Assembly: GCA_964617875.1 (NCBI GenBank)
Contig: CAZUAI010000052.1
Coordinates: 1-37,564, forward strand
Direction: 5' to 3'
DNA from: CAZMVY01 sp964617875
GTDB lineage: Bacteria > Planctomycetota > Phycisphaerae > UBA1845 > PWPN01
Length of the DNA stretch: 37,564 bases
The position numbers and the translations under genes are program-made. Shown here one piece after another: positions 31,290 to 37,564 of this stretch (positions are counted from its first letter, which is position 1; the number at the start of each line of letters is the position of its first letter). Under the pieces are notes generated by a model. It worked only from the letters and a program-made list of their open reading frames with translations, was not told the origin of the DNA and ran no database searches.

Positions 31290-33365
31290 CTACGGCGCCT
31301 TCGTCAACCATTCGTACACCGCCTCCTCGTCGAGGCGGTCCTTCGCCAGCCGCGTAGACGCGACCTTGTCTTTGAGCCAGGCCGCGTAATCCTCGTGCCG
31401 CGCGCCGACGTTGTGCAGCAGGAGCGGGGCGGGGACGATCGCTGCTGCCGCGGGCAGGCCGCCGGTCTTCAGGATGCCCGGGATGTACAAATCCCTCCGG
31501 TACGCCGCCTCGCTGGATGTATCGAAGGCGTTTGCGTCGCACGCCACGCGAAGCTGCACCTCCGGCGGCAGCGGGTCGAGGACCGCGCACGCCAGCAGGC
31601 ACCACGGCCCGCCCTGCTCCAGCCCGACGACGTTCAGGGTCTGCGGGCCGCCCGCCGTCCGTAGCCGGCACCATTCGATCGCCACGGCGATGTCGCACAC
31701 CCGCTCCGCCGTGTCCATGCGGTTGAATGTGCTGAAGAACTTCGTGCTGCCGCGCGGATGTTGCGGGTCCTGTACGCCGACCGCCTCGCCGATACCGAAC
31801 GGATCGATCACGACAACCCTCTGCCCGGCCGCAACGAGTTTCCGGCCGAACTCGCCCGGCAACATGCGGCTCGGTGACAGCAGGAGCGGCTTTCTTCCCT
31901 GGCCGTGCACCAGCAACGTGCAGGCCGCCGGGGCGTCCGCCGGCTGTTCCGCGGGACAGAATACCGATGCGGGCACGCGAGTCCCTCGCCGCCGATCGAT
32001 GATCGTGCCGGCTTCGGTGCGGATCGCATCGTTCGTCGCCGTCCCCTTCGCCTCGAACGCGATATCGCCCAAGCCCGGCGGCGTTACGCCCATTGCCAGG
32101 CGCATTGACTCACGAAGCAGGTCGCGTGCCTCGATCGCCGCTGCACCACTCGCCGCGCGCATCGAATCCAGCCTTCGCTTCGCCACGCCGATCCGCCATT
32201 CGATGAGCGTCTCCATGTTCGGCACCGCGTTGTACGGCACCGGTCGGTCGGCGAAGACGAGCAGGTCCGCGTCCTTCTCCTTCGGGTAGGGCGGTTCGGT
32301 GAAGCCATCCATATCCGTCCGCCCGAGCAGCCACTTGCCGAACCAGCGGTAGACGGCCTCTCGGCTGGCCTTGTTGTAGTTGTGGGGGGCGTTGATCTGA
32401 ACCATGCCGAGCCTGTCTTCCGCGCCGTAGAGGCGGTAGATCGCCTGGATCGCGGGGAACTCGACATTCGGCGTGTTCTTCGTCCAGTCGCCGGTGGCGC
32501 TGACCATGATCATCGGCCGCGGGGCCATCATCGCGCCGATCTCCATGTTGTTCGTGTCGAATCGCAGACACGGGGCGTTTTCGCAGACGCAGCCGCCCTG
32601 CATGATGCTCGAGATCATGTTGACCGGCGCCGAGACCTTCACGCGGTCGTCCACGGCCGTGAGCAGAAACGTCTGCGTGCCGCCGCCCGAGGCCCCCGTG
32701 CAGCCGATCCGCTCGGAATCGACGTCGGGCAGCGAGCAGAGGAAGTCCACCACGCGGATACTGTTCCACAACTGGAAGCCCAGAGGGCTTTCCAGCCCCC
32801 AGAGGGAGCCCCGCTCGTTTGTGAAGCCATGGCTGGCGATCTGCCTGCCGCTGTCGTTGTAACCGACCATGTCGTACGCGAAGACCACGCAACCGAGGCG
32901 CGCGAGCGTGATGCAGCGGGCGGGGATCGAGCCGAGTTCCTCCTCGTTGATCCGTCCCCGCTTCCAATGTCCGTGCGGACAGGCGACGCCGGGATGTCGG
33001 CCGCCGGCCGTGGGCCGGTACAGGTTGCCCGTCACCAGGAAGCCCGGGTAGCTCTCGAAATACACCTTTTCGACCGTGTAGCCGTCGCGCTCGATGCGGC
33101 CGAAGATCTGCGGGCTCAGTGGCGTCCTCTCGGGCATTGGGAGGAGCCCCGCGGCCCACAGGACCTGCGCGCGCAGGTGTTCACGCCGCGCCCGCCACTC
33201 GTCCAGCGTGGCGTACGCCTTTGGAGCGAAAACGGTGTCGGTATGCGGCAGGTCGCACCACCGCGGGTCGGCCGGCCGCGACGCAGCCTCCGCCCCGGTC
33301 GCGTGCAGCGGGAAGCCGGCCGTCAGAAGAAGCGCGATAACGCCCAACGTTCGAATGTGACGCAT
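31290..33365 (-). CDS. Secreted alpha/beta hydrolase, acetyl-xylan-esterase-like, two domains
   Basis: The 691-residue product has a signal peptide (about 1-27). The first domain (about 50-350) has the nucleophile S226 in 'CTGASGGGTQ', a likely D293 in 'SATGDW' and H328 in 'APHNY', a complete candidate triad. The C-terminal half (about 420-690) looks like a second, non-catalytic hydrolase-like fold ('CTLLVHGQGRKPLLLS'), with no GxSxG. Such proteins in planctomycetes are usually linked to deacetylation or ester cleavage of plant or algal polysaccharide; the substrate is unknown. The ATG at 33365 has GGAGGTG 6 nt upstream; a much longer upstream frame is spurious. Confidence 0.8.
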   Translation of the reverse strand: MRHIRTLGVIALLLTAGFPLHATGAEAASRPADPRWCDLPHTDTVFAPKAYATLDEWRARREHLRAQVLWAAGLLPMPERTPLSPQIFGRIERDGYTVEKVYFESYPGFLVTGNLYRPTAGGRHPGVACPHGHWKRGRINEEELGSIPARCITLARLGCVVFAYDMVGYNDSGRQIASHGFTNERGSLWGLESPLGFQLWNSIRVVDFLCSLPDVDSERIGCTGASGGGTQTFLLTAVDDRVKVSAPVNMISSIMQGGCVCENAPCLRFDTNNMEIGAMMAPRPMIMVSATGDWTKNTPNVEFPAIQAIYRLYGAEDRLGMVQINAPHNYNKASREAVYRWFGKWLLGRTDMDGFTEPPYPKEKDADLLVFADRPVPYNAVPNMETLIEWRIGVAKRRLDSMRAASGAAAIEARDLLRESMRLAMGVTPPGLGDIAFEAKGTATNDAIRTEAGTIIDRRRGTRVPASVFCPAEQPADAPAACTLLVHGQGRKPLLLSPSRMLPGEFGRKLVAAGQRVVVIDPFGIGEAVGVQDPQHPRGSTKFFSTFNRMDTAERVCDIAVAIEWCRLRTAGGPQTLNVVGLEQGGPWCLLACAVLDPLPPEVQLRVACDANAFDTSSEAAYRRDLYIPGILKTGGLPAAAAIVPAPLLLHNVGARHEDYAAWLKDKVASTRLAKDRLDEEAVYEWLTKAP

Positions 33366-33475
33366 GAGGCACCTCCGCAGCATATGGTGTGGCAAGGCGT
33401 GTCGGTTGTCCAACGAACGCACCACGGGCGAGCCTCTTGCCGTCGCCGCTTCGCGTCGGGCAACCGCGATGTAGT

Positions 33476-33528
33476 GCAGGCATGATGCCCGCATCGGCCT
33501 GCAGGCGCGAAGCCTGTACCACAAAGCT
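33476..33528. repeat. Short palindromic dispersed repeat
   Basis: A stretch upstream of the esterase holds GGCAT/ATGCC and a stem CAGGC (33502-33506)/GCCTG (33512-33516) with loop GCGAA, then TACCACAAAG. It looks like a REP-type intergenic element; only one copy is seen in this window. Confidence 0.35.
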
Positions 33529-33530
33529 GA

Positions 33531-33590
33531 GCAGGCGGGCGACCCTCCAAGCCCGCGAACACGCGGTCTCGGAGAACCGCTCGCCCTGCC
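33531..33590. repeat. Structured dispersed repeat, copy 2
   Basis: Same order of parts as copy 1: outer GGGCGA/TCGCCC with GCA/TGC beyond it, then CTCC/GGAG, then CCGCG/CGCGG with loop AACA. Sequence outside the stems differs, while paired bases are largely kept, which suggests the fold is what matters. It lies between the divergent esterase and EF-hand genes. Confidence 0.55.
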
Positions 33591-33598
33591 TTGCAACG

Positions 33599-33626
33599 TT
33601 GCTTCGCGCGAACGCTCCTGTAGAAT
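33599..33626 (+). promoter_or_regulatory. Promoter before the EF-hand protein
   Basis: TTGCTT (33599-33604) and TAGAAT (33621-33626, 5/6) are 16 nt apart. Transcription would begin about 4 nt before the ATG at 33637, an almost leaderless message. Confidence 0.4.
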
Positions 33627-33636
33627 GGCCGCGTCG

Positions 33637-34536
33637 ATGAAGACCCTCGCGACCGTCACCGTACTCGCCTGCTGGGCCTTTGGCGTGCAGATCGCCGCCG
33701 GCCACGCCGTCTTCATGTCGTACGTCGAACATCGCGCCCGGGCGGTCGTCGGCCCTGACAACATGGACCTCCGCATCGATCTGACGTTCTTCGAGATCCG
33801 CTCGATGGCCGAGCGGCGGCGAATGGATGCCAACGGTGACAACCGCATCTCGGCCGACGAGACGCGCGACTATCTCAAGAAGGTCGCCTCGACGGTGGCC
33901 GGCGCCGTGCAGCTCCGGGTGGACGGCCGATTCGTGGACCTCGTTCCGTTGTACGAGCCCGAGATCGACCTGCTCGGCGTGACGGAGGTCGCGCCGTCGC
34001 ACCTCCTGCTCCGCCTGTTCTACTTTGCCCGGACGCCCTCGTGGCTGACGGCCGGCAGCGAGATCGTCTTCGAAGACTGCCTCTGGCCGCAGGCGGCCGC
34101 GATCCGCGCGTTCGAGGTTGTCGGCCGCGACGGCTGCCAGATGACCTCCCAAGACCAGGCCGACCCGCTTTCCGGGCCGGATGTCGCCACTGGCCCGCAA
34201 CGCTTCGCCGCCCGATGTGCGGCGATACCCCGTGGCGCGGGCACCCAGGCACACATCGCTGCGGCTGGAGTCATCTCGAGCGGAACACGTTCGTCTATTG
34301 TGGCGTCTGCACCACAGGGAGGCCGCTCGATCGCGAACGCGGCCGACGGCGATCGCGCCGGGGCGCGGCGTGCCATCGCTGACGCGAACACCCCGGCGGT
34401 CCGATTGTATCCGGCGTCGCTGGTGGCCCTGGCCATCACGGCCGGCACGGTTCTTTTCTGTTTCGTCCGACGAAATCGACAGGAGTCCCGCAATGATGCA
34501 GACACAGATTCGATCGGCGGTAATCCGGGTCCGTAG
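33637..34536 (+). CDS. EF-hand protein with signal peptide and C-terminal membrane anchor
   Basis: The 299-residue product has a signal peptide (MKTLATVTVLACWAFGVQIA). The exported domain contains one EF-hand loop, 'DANGDNRISADE' at about 64-75, followed by 'VQLRVDGRFVDLVPLYEPEI'. This layout recalls the ectodomain of HupE/UreJ-like proteins. A low-complexity linker leads to a membrane segment ('LVALAITAGTVLFCFV') near the end. The start at 33637 is preferred to an ATG four codons earlier because that one overlaps the -10 box. Its last 44 nt overlap the CehA-like gene. Function is unknown; calcium binding is likely. Confidence 0.65.
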   Translation: MKTLATVTVLACWAFGVQIAAGHAVFMSYVEHRARAVVGPDNMDLRIDLTFFEIRSMAERRRMDANGDNRISADETRDYLKKVASTVAGAVQLRVDGRFVDLVPLYEPEIDLLGVTEVAPSHLLLRLFYFARTPSWLTAGSEIVFEDCLWPQAAAIRAFEVVGRDGCQMTSQDQADPLSGPDVATGPQRFAARCAAIPRGAGTQAHIAAAGVISSGTRSSIVASAPQGGRSIANAADGDRAGARRAIADANTPAVRLYPASLVALAITAGTVLFCFVRRNRQESRNDADTDSIGGNPGP

Positions 34537-36700
34537 GACGGCCCTCCTCGCCACGGCGACGGCCGTCGCGGCCGCTACGGCGGCGCACGCGCAAGGGCAG
34601 GCGGCGAAGGCGCCGCCGGGCATCATCGAGTTTGCCGGTGCCATTACGCGAAGCCACATCAACCTCTTCGATGCCGACGCCCGCGGCCCGCTCGACCAGC
34701 TCAACCGCCGGCTGCGTGAGGCGAACGATCACCGGCAGAAGGCCCGCGACGATGCCGCCCGTAACGAAGCCGCCGCGAAGATCGACGCGGCGGCAGCGGA
34801 GTTCCTCGCGCTCGTTGAGAAGTCGCCTCGGCTGATCCGTGTCACGATCGACGGCAACAAGGCCGCCGTCGTGCCGGCCGGACCAGTCGTGCTGCCCGGC
34901 GATGCCGGCGGGCTGCTGCTCCGCATCGAGGCCGGCGCCGGGGAGACCCGCTGCGAGACGGTCAGGCTCGACCTATCCATGCCGGAGGGCGAGTCCAGCG
35001 GCTTCACCGTGAACATCGCCCCCGCCGGCGTTACGTGGGCGATCGCGTCCCTGACGCGCGTTCCGACGGACCGCACGACGCTCTCGATCGAGCTGAAACG
35101 CGCCGGCCAGCCCTCTATCCGCTTCCCCTTCGATGTGAAAACCCCGACGTTTGGCCGGCTTCGCGTCACGATCCGCGCCGCCGACACCGGCAAGCCGGCG
35201 CCGGCGATGGTCCGCATCACCTGGCTTGCCGACGGCAGCGAACGGATGCCGCCGAACGCCCTGGAGTTCGGTCCGCAGTTCGACCGTCAGGGAACCGCGA
35301 GCGGACGTCGCCCGGCGAACCTGCCGGGCAAGCTGGGCGGGGCCTACTGGTGCGTGCCGGGGCCGTTCGACATGGCCGTCCCGCCGGGTGAGTACGAGAT
35401 CGCGATCCGCCGTGGTGCTGAGCACGCCGCGGTGTTCGACACGTTTGCGGTCGAGTCCGGCGGCCTTGTCGAGAAGACGTACACGCCGCGACGCTGGATC
35501 GACATGCGGAAGCGGGGCTGGTACTCCGGCGACCACCACGTCCACTGCCAGATTCTCAGCGACCGCGACGCCTGGCGGCTGATGCAGTATGTCCAGGCCG
35601 AGGACATTCACGTGTCGAACATCGTCAAGATGGGCGACATCTACCGGACGTACTTCGAGCAGCGCGGCTTCGGAAAGGACTACCGTGTGATCGACGGCGA
35701 CTACGTTCTCTGTCCCGGGCAGGAGTGTCCCCGCACGCACGAACAGATCGGGCACACGCTTGCGATGAACACCCAGAGCATGGTCCGCGACACGGACAAG
35801 TACTTTCTCTACGACCTCGTGTTCGACGAGGTGCACCGCCAGGGCGGCATCGCCGGTTATGCCCACGTCTGCTCGCGGATGTTCCACGTCCACCGGGACA
35901 TGAGCATCAACGTCCCCAAGGGCAAGGCGGACTTCGCCGAGGTGATGCAGTTTGCGTTCCTGGGGACCGACCTGTGGTACGAGTTCCTCAACCTCGGGTG
36001 CAAGTTGACGGCGTCGGCCGGTTCCGACATCCCCTGGGGCGGGACGCTCGGCGAGGTTCGCGTGTATGCGTATACGGGCGATCAGCCGTTCTCGGCCGAC
36101 GCATGGTTCGACGCCTTCAAACGCGGCCGCACATTCACGACGGACGGGCCGATGATTGAGCTGCGCGTGGACGATGCGCTTCCGGGCGAGGAGATCTTTG
36201 TCAAAGAGGACCGCAAGCTGCGCGTGAAGGCCCGCGTCCTCGGCGACGCCGAGACGATGCCGGTGACCCGGCTGGAGATCATCCGGCACGGCGACGTGAT
36301 CCAGACGGTGGCGGCCAGGCCCGAGGACAGAAAGACGGAGCTGACGCTCGACTTCGCGACCGAGGCGGGCAACGGCGGCTGGCTCGCCGCGCGGGCCTGG
36401 ACCGCCGACGGCCGTAAGGGCCACACGACGCCGGTCTACGTCGTCCGCGAGGGGCTGCGATTCTGGAAGTACGAGGCGGTTGATGACCTGATCGCCAGGC
36501 GCCTCGCCAGCCTGGACGAGGTCGAGAAGATCGTCGAGGATGCAAAGCAGCGTGAGGCGAAGGGTGAGGTCGAAGGCGATCGTTACGTCAAGCAGCTCGC
36601 CGTCCAGGGGCCGGAACTGATGCAGCGAGTGGAAGCCGCGAGAAAGATCTACGCGGAACTGAAGGAGACGGCGGCGAAGGAACGGGCGAAGCGGAAGTAA
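34493..36700 (+). CDS. CehA/McbA-type PHP metallohydrolase, secreted
   Basis: The 735-residue product has a signal peptide (ending near AAHAQ). An N-terminal part (about 30-330) has helical and beta-rich regions, the latter perhaps a carbohydrate-binding or Ig-like fold. The PHP-type domain follows: the 'GDHHVH' start (D347, H349, H351), H458 in 'GYAHV', and D512 in 'SAGSDIPW' are the expected metal ligands. A C-terminal beta domain and a charged helical tail follow. CehA/McbA relatives hydrolyse carbaryl-type esters or phosphoesters, but most are uncharacterised. AGGAG lies 7 nt before the ATG at 34493, inside the EF-hand gene, so the two are coupled. Confidence 0.8.
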   Translation: MMQTQIRSAVIRVRRTALLATATAVAAATAAHAQGQAAKAPPGIIEFAGAITRSHINLFDADARGPLDQLNRRLREANDHRQKARDDAARNEAAAKIDAAAAEFLALVEKSPRLIRVTIDGNKAAVVPAGPVVLPGDAGGLLLRIEAGAGETRCETVRLDLSMPEGESSGFTVNIAPAGVTWAIASLTRVPTDRTTLSIELKRAGQPSIRFPFDVKTPTFGRLRVTIRAADTGKPAPAMVRITWLADGSERMPPNALEFGPQFDRQGTASGRRPANLPGKLGGAYWCVPGPFDMAVPPGEYEIAIRRGAEHAAVFDTFAVESGGLVEKTYTPRRWIDMRKRGWYSGDHHVHCQILSDRDAWRLMQYVQAEDIHVSNIVKMGDIYRTYFEQRGFGKDYRVIDGDYVLCPGQECPRTHEQIGHTLAMNTQSMVRDTDKYFLYDLVFDEVHRQGGIAGYAHVCSRMFHVHRDMSINVPKGKADFAEVMQFAFLGTDLWYEFLNLGCKLTASAGSDIPWGGTLGEVRVYAYTGDQPFSADAWFDAFKRGRTFTTDGPMIELRVDDALPGEEIFVKEDRKLRVKARVLGDAETMPVTRLEIIRHGDVIQTVAARPEDRKTELTLDFATEAGNGGWLAARAWTADGRKGHTTPVYVVREGLRFWKYEAVDDLIARRLASLDEVEKIVEDAKQREAKGEVEGDRYVKQLAVQGPELMQRVEAARKIYAELKETAAKERAKRK

Positions 36701-36796
36701 GCGCTGAGTGCTATAGGCTGAGCGCTGTGCTGGAGCGACGTAGCGCCGGCGCGCCGAAGGGAAAGGACGCAGGGCTGAGTGCTGAGGGCTACAATC

Positions 36797-36904
36797 GTCA
36801 TCCCCGCGCAAGCGGGGATCCAGACTTGATGGGGGGAGCCGGACTTGATGGGGGACCCAGAGTTGGTGACGCAGACCCTGGACCCCCGCGTTCGCGGGGG
36901 TGAC
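36797..36904. repeat. Hairpin-pair element, copy 1
   Basis: Left end: ATCCCCGC/GCGGGGAT with loop GCAA. Right end: CCCCCGC/GCGGGGG with loop GTTC. The two ends are inverted copies of each other (GTCA...CCAG and CTGG...TGAC), like a miniature element with self-paired ends. Confidence 0.7.
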
Positions 36905-37009
36905 GGACGGGCGGAAACGAATGCTGAGTGCTATGGGCTGAGTGCTGTGCTGGAAGCGGCGTCGCGTCGGGGGAAAACGACGCAGGGCTGAGCGCTGAGG
37001 GCTACGGTC

Positions 37010-37117
37010 GTCATCCCCGCGCAAGCGGGGATCCAGACTTGATGGGGGGAGCCGGACTTGATGGGGGACCCAGAGTTGGTGACGCAGACCCTGGACCCCC
37101 GCGTTCGCGGGGGTGAC
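37010..37117. repeat. Hairpin-pair element, copy 2
   Basis: Identical by eye to copy 1 over all 108 bp, including the central part containing 'ACTTGATGGGGG'. Confidence 0.7.
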
Positions 37118-37222
37118 GGACGGGCGGAAACGAATGCTGAGTGCTATGGGCTGAGTGCTGTGCTGGAAGCGGCGTCGCGTCGGGGGAAAACGACGCAGGG
37201 CTGAGCGCTGAGGGCTACGGTC

Positions 37223-37313
37223 GTCATCCCCGCGCAAGCGGGGATCCAGACTTGACGGCGGGGATTCAGACTTGGTGACGCAGACCCTGGACCCCCGCTT
37301 TCGCGAGGGTGAC
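37223..37313. repeat. Hairpin-pair element, copy 3 (shorter core)
   Basis: Same ends, with loop TTTC and one mismatch (GCGAGGG) in the right stem. The core is 17 bp shorter than in copies 1 and 2. Confidence 0.65.
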
Positions 37314-37426
37314 GGGCAAGCGGAAGCGAATGCTGAGTGCCATGGGCTGAGTGCTGTGCCGGAAGCGACGTGCCGACGGAGCGCCGGAGGGAAGCGACGC
37401 AGGGCTGAGCGGTGAGGGCTACGGTC

Positions 37427-37514
37427 GTCATCCCCGCGCAAGCGGGGATCCAGACTTGACGGCGGGGATTCAGACTTGATGGCGAGGACCCTGGACCCCC
37501 GCTTTCGCGGGGGT
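37427..37514. repeat. Hairpin-pair element, copy 4 (right end altered)
   Basis: Left hairpin intact; right stem CCCCCGC/GCGGGGG with loop TTTC intact, but the final TGAC is replaced by TCTGG, which ends the array. Beyond it, 37515-37564 shows only a short CTGCCGGCAG palindrome. Confidence 0.6.
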
Positions 37515-37564
37515 CTGGACTTTGGCCATTTCATAGCCTGCCGGCAGTTGGCCTGACGGCGGGC

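Larger units (their letters stand above)
36702..37514. repeat. Tandem array of about 213-bp units
   Basis: The whole region after the CehA gene is built of four units. Each has a GCTGAGTGC-rich spacer and a hairpin-pair element (elements at 36797-36904, 37010-37117, 37223-37313 and 37427-37514). Unit starts are 213, 213 and 204 bp apart. The units 36797-37009 and 37010-37222 look identical over 213 bp. No start codon with a ribosome binding site or protein family is supported in this stretch; frames open on the minus strand reflect repeat content only. Confidence 0.8.

Noticed and set aside
33181..34704. Minus-strand open frame of about 500 codons
   Set aside because: It crosses a promoter region and repeats and is antisense to the EF-hand gene; the esterase start at 33365 has a clear ribosome binding site and signal peptide in another frame.
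36702..37514. CRISPR array
   Set aside because: Units are about 213 bp, spacers are near-identical instead of unique, and no cas gene is nearby.
34973..37534. Very long minus-strand open frame opposite the CehA gene and the repeat array
   Set aside because: It runs antisense to a gene with clear motifs and then through tandem repeats; its repetitive peptide (ACAGMT and PRLRGDD phrases) is the usual by-product of such intergenic repeats.

Overview
The window looks like a planctomycete chromosome, most likely of the Phycisphaerae type. It is GC-rich and uses GTG starts often. It carries two prepilin-like genes of planctomycete style, a secreted protein ending in two acidic dockerin/EF-hand-like repeats, and an elongation factor G that resembles the EF-G2 branch known from spirochaetes, planctomycetes and mitochondria. 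It also has several structured dispersed repeats. These assignments rest on reading the sequence and on family knowledge; no database search was run.

Layout. Positions 1-669 (+) hold the 3' end of a glycoside hydrolase gene. A processive family 2 glycosyltransferase gene (743-2389, -) is convergent with it. From about 18.5 kb down to 2.46 kb the minus strand is one long S10-spc-alpha ribosomal protein cluster: rpsJ, rplC, rplD, rplW, rplB, rpsS, rplV, rpsC, rplP, rpmC, rpsQ, rplN, rplX, rplE, rpsZ (type Z rpsN), rpsH, rplF, rplR, rpsE, rplO, secY, map, rpmJ, rpsM, rpsK, rpsD, rpoA, rplQ, then a HIT-family hydrolase gene. Genes for L30 (rpmD), adenylate kinase (adk) and IF-1 (infA) are absent from their usual slots. 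Most gaps above about 55 nt contain a GC-rich hairpin. An EF-G gene with its own promoter lies upstream (18583-20661, -).

From 20.9 to 29.1 kb, still on the minus strand, are a secreted dockerin-like protein and a run of genes: a GT-C membrane glycosyltransferase, a GT-C/TPR membrane protein, asnS, a prepilin-like protein, a membrane-anchored zinc-ribbon protein and a second prepilin-like protein. Divergent from these is aspS (29371-31221, +), whose 5' region has a promoter, a 32-codon small ORF and a terminator-like hairpin.

The last part holds a large secreted alpha/beta hydrolase of the acetyl-xylan-esterase type (-). A translationally coupled pair follows on the + strand: an EF-hand membrane-anchored protein and a CehA/McbA-type PHP metallohydrolase. 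The final 0.86 kb is non-coding and consists of a tandem array of about 213-bp units, two of them identical by eye, each carrying a pair of perfect hairpins arranged as an inverted repeat.

No tRNA, rRNA, CRISPR or insertion-sequence transposase was seen. The most interesting leads are the hairpins between ribosomal protein genes (especially rpsD/rpoA and rplX/rplE), the EF-G2-like gene beside the S10 cluster, the rplQ-HIT coupling with an enlarged L17, the aspS leader, and the repeat array at the right end.
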